DNA of 64,000 bases from Bacillus salipaludis (GTDB lineage Bacteria > Bacillota > Bacilli > Bacillales_B > DSM-18226). The first letter of the stretch is position 1, and the number at the start of each line of letters is the position of its first letter. The notes under the pieces were generated by a model. That model saw only the letters and a program-made list of their open reading frames with translations, was not told the DNA's origin and searched no databases. Positions 56,506 through 64,000 of this stretch are shown in pieces. The DNA lies in assembly GCF_004358205.1 (NCBI RefSeq), contig NZ_SMYO01000002.1:186001-250000 (forward strand). The letters run 5' to 3'. A program made the position numbers and the translations under genes.

Positions 56506-57306
56506 ATGGACTATTTGATGACCTGTACGTCGGAGGAACTGGCCCTGTTGGTTACCGTAAATGGGTATCCAAGTGTGGCCAAAACGATTGCGGAAGCTTC
56601 TTTTGGGAAGAAAAGTGAAAAAGAATGGCAGGCGATCATGGAAGCGGCCGTCCACCAATTAATCCAGAAACAGCTCTGGGACGAAGAAAAGGATGCAAAT
56701 GGCGAGAGCCCGATAAGCGTGGAAGTCCAAGAATTTATACGTTCCTATGTCGAATCGAAATGGATGATTCGCTGCTCGAATCAAGCGAAGTCCAATATTT
56801 TGATGCTTCACCATATTGAAGGGAGCACGTGGATGACCCATGTGATTGACCGGGACATCATTCATGAATTTGCCTATATCCACCGCGAGGAGATTCCGGC
56901 GATTGTCCGGGATTATTATTCCTTTTCCGATGCGCCGCTTGAAAAAAGGCTTGAGTTTAATCTGACCGACAAGGCGTTTGATTTATTAAGCAAGCCCGGT
57001 AAGGAAAAGAAGGTAAGAAAGATGTGCCGCTTTACAGCGGAAGAAGAGGAAGGCTTTGAACAGTTTGTGAGCGATTTGCAAGCAGAAGACTGGTCGTTGT
57101 TTAATATTTCATTTTTCCAGCTGGAAGGCCTTGAAGCCGATCCCTACCTTGAAAATATTGTATTCTTTCTTCCTTCGAAACAAGGAATCTGGCTGATTGA
57201 ATACAGTGATCATGCCGTTAAACCGGTACAAATTCAGTTAAGCACCCATGAAGAGTGGTGCGATTTGTTGGATGGCGTAGGGATGGCCGCGGCGAATGTG
57301 GAATAA
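56506..57306 (+). CDS. T7SS-locus protein of unknown function, 266 residues
   Basis: Acidic soluble protein starting MDYLMTCTSEELALLVTVNG. It reads as a mixed alpha/beta protein with helical N-terminal part (AKTIAEASFGKKSEKEWQAI) and beta-like middle (SNILMLHHIEGSTWMTHVID). I do not recognise a family. Size, fold pattern and location before EssC recall the EspG-type chaperones of mycobacterial ESX systems, but no motif proves this. AAAGGA precedes the ATG. Confidence 0.6.
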   Translation: MDYLMTCTSEELALLVTVNGYPSVAKTIAEASFGKKSEKEWQAIMEAAVHQLIQKQLWDEEKDANGESPISVEVQEFIRSYVESKWMIRCSNQAKSNILMLHHIEGSTWMTHVIDRDIIHEFAYIHREEIPAIVRDYYSFSDAPLEKRLEFNLTDKAFDLLSKPGKEKKVRKMCRFTAEEEEGFEQFVSDLQAEDWSLFNISFFQLEGLEADPYLENIVFFLPSKQGIWLIEYSDHAVKPVQIQLSTHEEWCDLLDGVGMAAANVE

Positions 57307-57367
57307 AAGGGTAAGTCGGTTCATGCTGAAAAATACGTAGAAGAGTGTCTCCGCTTGGAGCGCGGGT

Positions 57368-57616
57368 TTGATCATTCTATTTTTCAGTGCAGCGCTGATT
57401 AGGAACCCGCAATTTTTTACTAGGTTTTATAATATTGCCATGGCAATTGGTTCCATGTTTATTGGCAGCTTTTTTATTCTAATGATTGTAGTGACAATTC
57501 TTCACCTGATCAAGGAATATCGCATGGCCGATAAACGCGGAAAGCGGCTTTTCCTTGTACTCTTAATTATCGCAATCATTATTTATGGCCCAAGAAATAT
57601 CGCAGATTTTAGATAG
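57368..57616 (+). CDS. Small two-helix membrane protein in the T7SS locus
   Basis: 82 residues from TTG 57368 (GGAG 7 bases upstream). Helices at ~26-48 (AIGSMFIGSFFILMIVVTIL) and ~60-75 (RLFLVLLIIAIIIYG) with a basic loop between them (KEYRMADKRGKR). No family recognised. It could be an EssA-like accessory or a second immunity protein; unsupported beyond location. Confidence 0.5.
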   Translation: MIILFFSAALIRNPQFFTRFYNIAMAIGSMFIGSFFILMIVVTILHLIKEYRMADKRGKRLFLVLLIIAIIIYGPRNIADFR

Positions 57617-57681
57617 AGAGTGCTCGTTTTTTTATTTAATGCTATTTTAATATAATTTCGTGCTGTCACGTTAAGGAGAGA

Positions 57682-60600
57682 ATGGTTGTGATTTTAACGC
57701 TTTTTGATCGGGGTAAGGCTTTCACACTCGTACTTCCCGAAAAAATTACCGGAAGATATATCCTGACAACTGAAGACAACGCGGGTAATCCGAAAGATTT
57801 AATGGCGGTCGAAGCGGAAGCGGGTAAATGGTATGTTAAGTCGAATAAATATGCCCATTTGAAAGATTCCGATCCGAAAGCGCTGCTTGAACCATTCATG
57901 ACCTATACCATCGACCGGGACGGCGATCCCTCGGCCCTTCTCTATGCTGAGCCGTTCAGCGAGGACCGCAACGAGTTTACAAGACATATTGTGATCCGTG
58001 ACGTGGTGAAGATTGGCCGTGCCAAGGATAATCATATTTGTTTTACGAATAAACTCGTTTCCAGCACACACGCATTGATTGAATACAGCAGCGATGGACA
58101 GGCGAAGCTGCGCGATCTAAACAGCTCAAACGGCACGTATGTAAACGGAGAAAGAATTAGCGAAAAAGTTCTCGCAATCGGCGATGTCATCTCGATTATG
58201 GGCTTACGGATTATCTTTAATGGCCACATGCTTTCATTAAATAATCCGCATCAGCTTGTGTTTTTAGACAGGGGCAGTTTTCAGCCGTTTGCAGTACAAA
58301 AGCCGGTTATCGAAGAAGACGACGAGCTCGATGATTTTTTAATAGAAGAAGAGAATGAAGATCTGTTCTATCGCTCGCCGCGTTTTAAGCGGGAGGTTGA
58401 GCGGAAAACGATCAAGATTGACCCGCCGCCGCAGCCGCAGGCGCCGGATGAGACACCGCTCATGTTAATGCTCGGCCCATCGATTACGATGGGGATGGCC
58501 TCGCTTGCAACCGGGGTGTTCGCTGTGCTCAATGTCATGCGGACAAACGGTGATATGATGTACGCGATGCCGACTTTGGTGATGTCGGTCAGTATGCTGA
58601 TTGGGATGATTCTTTGGCCGATTTTAACGAAACGGTATGAAAAGAAACGGCGGATTGCTCAGGAGAAAATCCGCCAGGAAAAATACTTACAATACATAGA
58701 AGACATGAAAAGAGCGATTACGGCAGAATGCTCACATCAATGCGAGATTCTCCACGAAAACCATGTTTCGCTTGAAAATTGCTTGCAACGGATTGACCGG
58801 CGCGAACGCAATTTGTGGGAACGGGTCATCGGGCAAGAGGATTTCTTACGGGTCCGTGTCGGGATTGGCGATTTATCGATGGTGGCGGAAATCAAGTATC
58901 CTGAAAAGAAATTTACATTAGAGGATGACAATCTTCAAGAGGCATTGTACCAATTGGTCGATGCTCCGAAAATTCTCCCTCAGGTGCCCGTCACCCTGTC
59001 GTTGATCGAAGAGCGAGTGAGTGGGATCATCGGTCCTCGAGAAAATGTCATCGATTTCGTCAAGGGGATTATTTTTCAATTAGCGGCTTTACATAGTTAT
59101 GACGAGCTTAAGCTCGTGTTTATTTACGATCCATCTGAGCCGTGGGAGTTTGTGAAATGGCTGCCACATATGTGGGATGATGAGAAAACCATTCGCTTTA
59201 TGGCGACGGATGCTAATGAAATCAAGGAGCTTTCGGCTTATTTTGAGAAGGAGCTTGCGCTTCGGGAAGAGCAGGAGTGGGAGCCCGCACCGCCGCATTA
59301 TGTCGTGTTTTCAATGAACAAGGAGCTGGCGGGAAAAGCGGAAATGGTCAATTTGCTTTTAAAGGGGAAACTGGGCTTCAGCTTGATTACCCTTTATGAT
59401 GAGCTTGAAAAGCTGCCGAAGGAATGCACGAATGTTGTCGAGTTGGATGGTATGACTGGAAAAATCTATGACAAGGATGACCTCTCAGGTAGATATCAGG
59501 CATTTGAGCCCGATATTTATTTCAAGAAGGATGCCGAGGAGATTGCGGTCAAGTTGGCCAATATCCAGCTTGCTTCATCTGTTGAAGCCTTCACTTTGCC
59601 AGAGATGATGACGTTTTTAGAGATGTTTGGAGTCGGAAAAATTGAACATTTAAACGCGTTGACGCGGTGGAGTGAAAATAATCCGACTCTCACGATGAGG
59701 ACTCCAATTGGAGTCAACACGCAAGGTGAACACTTTTCTATCGACCTACACGAAAAATATCACGGTCCTCACGGGCTGATTGCCGGGATGACCGGTTCGG
59801 GAAAAAGTGAATTCATTATGACGCTGATTTTATCGCTTGCGGTCAATTACCATCCCGACGAAGTGGCGTTTATTTTGATCGATTATAAGGGCGGCGGCAT
59901 GGCGAATGCCTTCTTGAACCTGCCACATCTCGCTGGAACCATTACCAATCTGGACGGTGCGGCGGTGAAGCGGTCGCTCATTTCGATTCAAAGTGAATTG
60001 AAGCGGCGCCAGGCCATTTTTAGCGAAACAAGCCGGCGCTTGAACGAGAGCAATATTGATATTTATAAATACCAAAAGCTGTACCGCGAGGGCGTTGTCA
60101 CGGAGCCTTTGCAGCATTTATTGATGATTTCCGATGAGTTTGCTGAGTTAAAGACGCAGCAGCCGGAATTCATGGACCAGCTGGTCAGTGCGGCGCGGAT
60201 TGGCCGAAGCCTGGGCGTGCATTTGATTTTGGCGACGCAGAAGCCTTCTGGGGTTGTCGATGATCAGATTTGGAGTAACAGTAAGTTCCGGATCAGCTTG
60301 AAGGTGCAGGAGAAGGCCGACAGTATGGAGGTCATCAAGCGCCCGGATGCCGCGGAATTTTCGCAAACGGGCCGTTTCTTCCTGCAGGTCGGCTACAACG
60401 AGCTGTTTGAGCTTGGGCAGTCAGCGTGGGCTGGGGCGCCGTATTATCCTGCTGATCGAGTGGAGAAGCGGAAGGATGATGGGATTGAGATTATCGACCA
60501 TTTAGGGCGTGTTGTGAAGAAGGCGCGGCTTGAGCGGGAGCGTCGTGTGAAGAATCCTTCGAAGCAAATTGATGAAGTGGTGAAATATCTTGCAGCGCTT

Positions 60601-62253
60601 GCGGAGCAGGAACGGATTCAGGTGAAGCCACTGTGGCTTGAACCAATACCAGCTGATATTTATGTGGATGAATTGAAGGCGAAGTACGGCTTTGTTTCGG
60701 CTGCTGACCTCGGATTGAATCCGGTCATTGGTGAATACGATGATCCGGCGAATCAACGGCAGAGTGTTCTGAGATTGCCGTTTGAAGGCAATACGGTCGT
60801 CTACGGGGTGGCCGGCAGCGGGAAGACAACGCTGTTAACTACTCTCATTTACTCGTTGATGGAAGAGCACACACCAGACGAGGTCCATCTTTATCTCCTC
60901 GATTTTGGCTCTGAGACTTTGAGCTGGTATCGCGAGGCGCCGCACGTCGGCGATGTTATGCTTTCGCATGATGCGGAGAAGATTGATAGCCTCTTTAAAA
61001 TGATTACGGCCGAAATGGCTGTCAGGAAGAAGCGATTTGCTGAGTACGGGGGCGACTTCAGGGCCTTTAATAAAAGGTCGCCAGAGACGGTTCCGTCATT
61101 GGTGGTAGTCATCCATAATTATGCGGCGTTCGCTGAAACGTATGAGCAATATGAGGAAACGATTTCCTACTTGACGCGCGAGGGTCTGAAATATGGGGTT
61201 TATTTTGTGGTGACGGCGTTGAATACAGGGGCGATAAGGTACCGCCTGTTGCAGAACTTTAAACAGTTGTATGTGCTGCAGTTGAATGATGCTTCTGAAT
61301 ACTCCGGGGTACTGGGACATGTTGATGGGGTTTATCCATCGAAATTTAAAGGCCGGGGGATATTTAAGACGGATGCCGTTTACGAGTTTCAGGTGGCGCA
61401 AATTGGGCGTGCTTCGTCCGACTTGTATCGCTTTGTGACCGAGTATTGCCGGAGTTATCAGTGGCAGGGCACTCGGGCGAATCGGGTGCCGCTATTGCCA
61501 GAGAAGGTAGATGTTCACTATTTGGCTGATTTCGATGGCGTTTCGGGTGTGCCGATTGGGATTGAAAAAGGGTCTTTGGCGGTTGCCGGGTATGATTTTG
61601 ATGCCTCGTTTGTGAATTTTGTATCGGCGTTGAGTGTGGATGATTGCTCTGGGTTTATGCAGGGACTTGCTGAGGTTGTGTCGCGCGATACGGACGGTGA
61701 GGTCATGGTTCTCGATGCTGGGGCAGGCTTTGCGGCCGACCTTTATAGCGGGTACCAATATGTGGTTGAGTCGGAACGACTAGAAGAGATGGTTGTGCAC
61801 TTGTTTAATACGTTGGTGTATCGCAACAACACAACGAAGGATGCTATTGCTGAAGGCTTAGCGCCGCCGGTGTTTGAGAAAATTACCTGTTTGGTGAATT
61901 CATTGAGCGGGTTAATGGCAGAGTTGTCAGAGGATGGCAAGGATAAGCTGAAGGTCTTTTTAGAAAAAGGCGACGGGCTGAATGTGACGATGATCATCGC
62001 TGATGCAGCGGATAAAATCAGTCCGATGATGTATGATGCGTGGTTCCAAAAACAGGTGTCGCTAAATCAAGCGATTTGGGTCGGCAATGGGATTGCTGAG
62101 CAATATGTCTTTAAGATTGGCAAAATCACGAACGACCTATATGGAGAGCTGCCGGAGGGCTTTGGCTATGTCATCCAGAAGGACAAAGTGAAGCTTTTGA
62201 AGCTTGTGACTGCTGCAGAGGTTCTTGTAGAGGGGGCGGTGCAATATGCGTAA
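57682..62253 (+). CDS. essC: Type VII secretion FtsK/SpoIIIE-type ATPase EssC
   Basis: 1523 residues. N-terminal FHA domain (~105-170: VVKIGRAKDNHICF, SSTHALIEY, LRDLNSSNGTYVNGERI), two membrane helices (~255-315), then FtsK-type ATPase domains. Domain 1 has Walker A GMTGSGKSE (~701-709) and Walker B FILIDYKGGGM. Domain 2 has GVAGSGKTTL (~1042-1050). A third domain (~1300-1500) lacks a P-loop. It is the motor that drives WXG100 export. Start ATG 57682 is 3 bases after AAGGAG; GTG 57688 would have better spacing. It overlaps yukD by 8 bp. Confidence 0.93.
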   Translation: MVVILTLFDRGKAFTLVLPEKITGRYILTTEDNAGNPKDLMAVEAEAGKWYVKSNKYAHLKDSDPKALLEPFMTYTIDRDGDPSALLYAEPFSEDRNEFTRHIVIRDVVKIGRAKDNHICFTNKLVSSTHALIEYSSDGQAKLRDLNSSNGTYVNGERISEKVLAIGDVISIMGLRIIFNGHMLSLNNPHQLVFLDRGSFQPFAVQKPVIEEDDELDDFLIEEENEDLFYRSPRFKREVERKTIKIDPPPQPQAPDETPLMLMLGPSITMGMASLATGVFAVLNVMRTNGDMMYAMPTLVMSVSMLIGMILWPILTKRYEKKRRIAQEKIRQEKYLQYIEDMKRAITAECSHQCEILHENHVSLENCLQRIDRRERNLWERVIGQEDFLRVRVGIGDLSMVAEIKYPEKKFTLEDDNLQEALYQLVDAPKILPQVPVTLSLIEERVSGIIGPRENVIDFVKGIIFQLAALHSYDELKLVFIYDPSEPWEFVKWLPHMWDDEKTIRFMATDANEIKELSAYFEKELALREEQEWEPAPPHYVVFSMNKELAGKAEMVNLLLKGKLGFSLITLYDELEKLPKECTNVVELDGMTGKIYDKDDLSGRYQAFEPDIYFKKDAEEIAVKLANIQLASSVEAFTLPEMMTFLEMFGVGKIEHLNALTRWSENNPTLTMRTPIGVNTQGEHFSIDLHEKYHGPHGLIAGMTGSGKSEFIMTLILSLAVNYHPDEVAFILIDYKGGGMANAFLNLPHLAGTITNLDGAAVKRSLISIQSELKRRQAIFSETSRRLNESNIDIYKYQKLYREGVVTEPLQHLLMISDEFAELKTQQPEFMDQLVSAARIGRSLGVHLILATQKPSGVVDDQIWSNSKFRISLKVQEKADSMEVIKRPDAAEFSQTGRFFLQVGYNELFELGQSAWAGAPYYPADRVEKRKDDGIEIIDHLGRVVKKARLERERRVKNPSKQIDEVVKYLAALAEQERIQVKPLWLEPIPADIYVDELKAKYGFVSAADLGLNPVIGEYDDPANQRQSVLRLPFEGNTVVYGVAGSGKTTLLTTLIYSLMEEHTPDEVHLYLLDFGSETLSWYREAPHVGDVMLSHDAEKIDSLFKMITAEMAVRKKRFAEYGGDFRAFNKRSPETVPSLVVVIHNYAAFAETYEQYEETISYLTREGLKYGVYFVVTALNTGAIRYRLLQNFKQLYVLQLNDASEYSGVLGHVDGVYPSKFKGRGIFKTDAVYEFQVAQIGRASSDLYRFVTEYCRSYQWQGTRANRVPLLPEKVDVHYLADFDGVSGVPIGIEKGSLAVAGYDFDASFVNFVSALSVDDCSGFMQGLAEVVSRDTDGEVMVLDAGAGFAADLYSGYQYVVESERLEEMVVHLFNTLVYRNNTTKDAIAEGLAPPVFEKITCLVNSLSGLMAELSEDGKDKLKVFLEKGDGLNVTMIIADAADKISPMMYDAWFQKQVSLNQAIWVGNGIAEQYVFKIGKITNDLYGELPEGFGYVIQKDKVKLLKLVTAAEVLVEGAVQYA

Positions 62254-62497
62254 GATTTTAGTTGAAGTCTATAACCCCGCCGCCTCACGTTCCTTTGATG
62301 TGTTTATTCCGGTAAAAAGTAAGCTGTATGAAGTTTTAATGTTGTTGTCGAATACGGTTTCTGAGTTATCTCAGGGCTATTATAAGGCGTCTGAGCAGAC
62401 AATTCTTTGTGACCGGAAGACGGGGAATGTTTTGGACTTGGGCAGGACGATTGAGGAGCTTGGCTTGAAGAATGGGGCGAAGTTGATGCTGCTGTGA
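62246..62497 (+). CDS. yukD: YukD/EsaB ubiquitin-like T7SS protein
   Basis: 83 residues with a ubiquitin-like beta-grasp pattern: MRKILVEVYNPAASRSFDVFIPVKSKLYEV, then LDLGRTIEELGLKNGAKLMLL, as in B. subtilis YukD and S. aureus EsaB. It is a cytosolic accessory factor for T7 secretion without conjugation activity. It overlaps essC, which implies coupled translation. Confidence 0.88.
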   Translation: MRKILVEVYNPAASRSFDVFIPVKSKLYEVLMLLSNTVSELSQGYYKASEQTILCDRKTGNVLDLGRTIEELGLKNGAKLMLL

Positions 62498-62523
62498 ATG
62501 GGTTTGGCTTTAGGCTTGGCTTA

Positions 62524-62599
62524 TTGTTGGATAAGGTTCGCCGCCCATTGTCGGATAGCGGTGTCCAATTGTCGTATAAGGTTTGCCCATTGTCGGATA
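62524..62599. repeat. TTGTCGGATA array, four copies, ~21-bp period
   Basis: TTGTTGGATA at 62524, TTGTCGGATA at 62548, TTGTCGTATA at 62569 and TTGTCGGATA at 62590; spacings 24, 21, 21 bp. It fills the gap between yukD and the first WXG100 gene, inside the T7SS operon. Confidence 0.8.
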
Positions 62600-62652
62600 G
62601 GTGTCCAACCGCCAAACAGCGAACGAAAACACTTTAAAGGAGGTGAAAAAAC

Positions 62653-62955
62653 ATGGCAAGATCCATTATGGTAGATCCGGCTAAGCTGGAAGACGCAGCA
62701 AATAAGATTGATCAGCAATCAGCTGAATACGAAAGACTTTATAAAGCACTTTTTCAAGAAGTAGACGGAATGCAGGCTGCTTGGCAAGGGCAGGATAACG
62801 TTGCATATACGACCCAAATCAAAGGATTTACGGATGATTTCCAAAAAATGACTCAGCTTATGAGACAATACTCCGATTTCCTAAAAGTTAGCGCAAAAAC
62901 TTACAGAAACACACAGCAAGATATCATTTCTGGAGCGAAACGTCTGACAAACTAA
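62653..62955 (+). CDS. WXG100-family secreted protein (EsxA/YukE-like)
   Basis: 100 residues, the canonical size. Two helices flank the WQG turn (MQAAWQGQDNVAYTTQI, W at ~43). The C-terminal helix carries YRNTQQDIISGAKRL with the Y-x-x-x-(D/E)-type secretion signal pattern (here YRNTQ, partly matching). Exported as a dimer by EssC. AAAGGAGGTG before the ATG makes it one of the strongest RBS of the locus. Confidence 0.92.
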   Translation: MARSIMVDPAKLEDAANKIDQQSAEYERLYKALFQEVDGMQAAWQGQDNVAYTTQIKGFTDDFQKMTQLMRQYSDFLKVSAKTYRNTQQDIISGAKRLTN

Positions 62956-62988
62956 TAAGTAGATTGCTAGGAAAGAGAGGTGGAACCC

Positions 62989-63291
62989 ATGACAATTGAA
63001 GGAATTAAAATTGGCCTTAATGAGGTCACTAGTACCGCCAGCCAAATCCGCACGTTAAACCACAATTTAACAGCGAGACTGGACGAAATCAAAAAAGAAA
63101 TGAACGCCTTAGCCAATGCGTGGAACAGTGATGCATCCAACACAATCAGAAACAACTTTAACTCACTAGTACCAAAATTCGATAACTTCCGCGAAATCGT
63201 CGAAAGCTACGGAAAATTCTTAGACCAAACCGTAAACTCATACGACAGCACAGAAACAGCCATCAACAATAACGCCAGCGCATTCAAATAA
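62989..63291 (+). CDS. Second WXG100-like protein with WNS turn
   Basis: 100 residues from ATG 62989 (AGAGGTGG upstream; a GTG at 62980 is less likely). The helical hairpin turn is ANAWNSDASNTIR, with Ser instead of Gly after W-x. The N-terminal helix is long and charged (LTARLDEIKKEMNAL), the C-terminus ends NNNASAFK. The pair with the canonical WXG100 gene 33 bp upstream suggests a heterodimer, as in EsxA/EsxB systems. Confidence 0.85.
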   Translation: MTIEGIKIGLNEVTSTASQIRTLNHNLTARLDEIKKEMNALANAWNSDASNTIRNNFNSLVPKFDNFREIVESYGKFLDQTVNSYDSTETAINNNASAFK

Positions 63292-63330
63292 TTTAGATTG
63301 TGGAACATTCTGTGGAACAAGAAAATTCGG

Positions 63331-63368
63331 GTGGTGCCTGGCACCTGTCGAATTTTGTCAGGCACCAC
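63331..63368. repeat. GTGGTGCCTG / CAGGCACCAC inverted repeat
   Basis: GTGGTGCCTG (63331-63340) and CAGGCACCAC (63359-63368) form a perfect stem, with a second overlapping palindrome GGTGCCTGGCACC inside the left arm. No T-run. It lies in the 99-bp gap before the last gene and is related to the motif near spoIID. Confidence 0.8.
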
Positions 63369-63390
63369 TAACATAGGGAGGGGAGTTTAG

Positions 63391-64000
63391 ATGATTAGAA
63401 ATATGGAGCTTAAGCTAGAGGATTATGGGTTTTCGAAGTATTTTTATTTTCCGGTTCCGGAGGGTATGGAGTTGGATGCTGAATTGGTGGCGGATAAGGC
63501 GGAGACGGATTTGTTGACGAATAATAAGATGCGGATTTCCGGGCTGCTGCCGTTTGGTGTGGTGAAGAAGGATGGGGCGGCTGCGCTGCGTTATGATATG
63601 ATTTCGCAGGTCAATTTGGAGCAGCTTTTCGCGAGTACCCTAACGAAGGCGCAGCTTGTGGACAATCTTTTAATGATGATGGAAGGTCTCGAGGACCTCA
63701 AGAAACATGGCCTCAATCCCGAGAAAATCCTGCTCAACAAGAAATATATCTTCCTTGATGACTTTTCAAATAGATTAGTATTTTTGTACGTTCCGGTGAA
63801 AGTTAATGTTTTTGAAAAGGTATCAATGAACGAGTTTCTTAAAACGTTGATCGCCGAGACTTCGTACGATGAAGCAGATGATTTGTTATTTTTTATCAAG
63901 CTCCACAATTATCTAGTCAAAAACGCTGACCTTCATTTACCGGATTTTAAAGAAAAGCTGAAGGAGTTTGCTGCGGTTGGTGCGGGCCCTGGGGCGGATT
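63391..64000 (+). CDS. T7SS-locus protein, DUF6382/EssB-like N-terminal part (cut by window edge)
   Basis: ATG 63391 follows GGGAGGGGAG; the frame stays open to the end (203 codons). It starts MIRNMELKLEDYGFSKYFYF, with SGLLPFGVVKKDGAAALRYD and LEDLKKHGLNPEKILLNKKYIFLDD, a pattern like the catalytic loop of a kinase-like fold without HRD/DFG. Such pseudokinase-like modules occur in EssB/YukC and in DUF6382-FHA proteins of T7SS loci; I cannot decide between them because the C-terminus is outside. Confidence 0.7.
   Translation, partial: MIRNMELKLEDYGFSKYFYFPVPEGMELDAELVADKAETDLLTNNKMRISGLLPFGVVKKDGAAALRYDMISQVNLEQLFASTLTKAQLVDNLLMMMEGLEDLKKHGLNPEKILLNKKYIFLDDFSNRLVFLYVPVKVNVFEKVSMNEFLKTLIAETSYDEADDLLFFIKLHNYLVKNADLHLPDFKEKLKEFAAVGAGPGAD

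Noticed and set aside
62524..62599. CRISPR-like array between yukD and the WXG100 gene
   Set aside because: 10-bp motif at 21-24-bp period, only four copies, no cas genes.

Overview
The window looks like chromosomal DNA of an endospore-forming member of the Bacillaceae. The evidence is Gram-positive ribosome binding sites, sporulation genes (spoIID, spoIIQ), a complete sigma-B control module of the Bacillus cereus type, and the ywzB-ywmB-murA-spoIID order. A Neobacillus/Mesobacillus-like genus is my inference; nothing in the window fixes the species. I recognise no tRNA, rRNA, prophage, insertion sequence or CRISPR array.

Layout. (1) 1-6.3 kb: F1Fo ATP synthase operon atpB(partial)-E-F-H-A-G-D-C. 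(2) 6.3-14.9 kb: a fructosamine (Amadori product) utilisation locus with an ABC importer, two FrlB-type SIS deglycase paralogs, a FrlD-type kinase, a FrlC-type epimerase and a GntR regulator, plus AT-rich palindromes at its promoters. (3) 15.2-26.4 kb: an 11-subunit complex I operon nuoABCDHIJKLMN that lacks nuoEFG and whose NuoC carries a very long Ala/Lys repeat extension. (4) 26.4-44.7 kb: a general-stress island. The anti-sigma/sigma module rsbV-rsbW-sigB and its input module rsbY-rsbK-rsbM lie among about 17 mostly small stress genes (csbD, dps, gsiB, yflT-like, SDR, glsB-like and others), and at least 14 sites fit the sigma-B promoter pattern GTTTAA-N13/14-GGGTAT. (5) 44.7-54.3 kb: ywzB, ywmB, murA, spoIID, a NERD-domain protein, a VanZ-like protein, spoIIQ and a PBP2a-like class B penicillin-binding protein. 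In B. subtilis, as I recall, ywzB/ywmB/murAA follow atpC closely, so about 38 kb separates the two blocks here. (6) 54.4-64 kb: a type VII secretion (T7SSb-like) locus with a WXG100-like partner, a glycine-zipper candidate effector, a membrane protein that could be its immunity factor, an unrecognised protein, EssC, YukD, two WXG100 proteins and the start of a further core gene.

How the parts work together. The ATP synthase and complex I form the energy block. The frl locus imports glycated amino acids, phosphorylates them and splits them into glucose 6-phosphate and amino acid. RsbK/RsbM/RsbY probably sense stress and dephosphorylate RsbV, releasing SigB to fire the promoters around it. SpoIID and SpoIIQ act in engulfment. 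The T7SS end combines secretion machinery with a putative membrane-active effector.

Non-coding content is rich. There is a dispersed ~125-bp repeat in three long and two short forms, several 3' intergenic arrays of an ATAA-containing motif with a period near 21 bp, a ~200-bp terminator-bearing unit repeated downstream of spoIID, and GGTGCCTGNCACC-type palindromes. The most promising candidate new system is the T7SS effector/immunity cassette at 54.45-56.33 kb.
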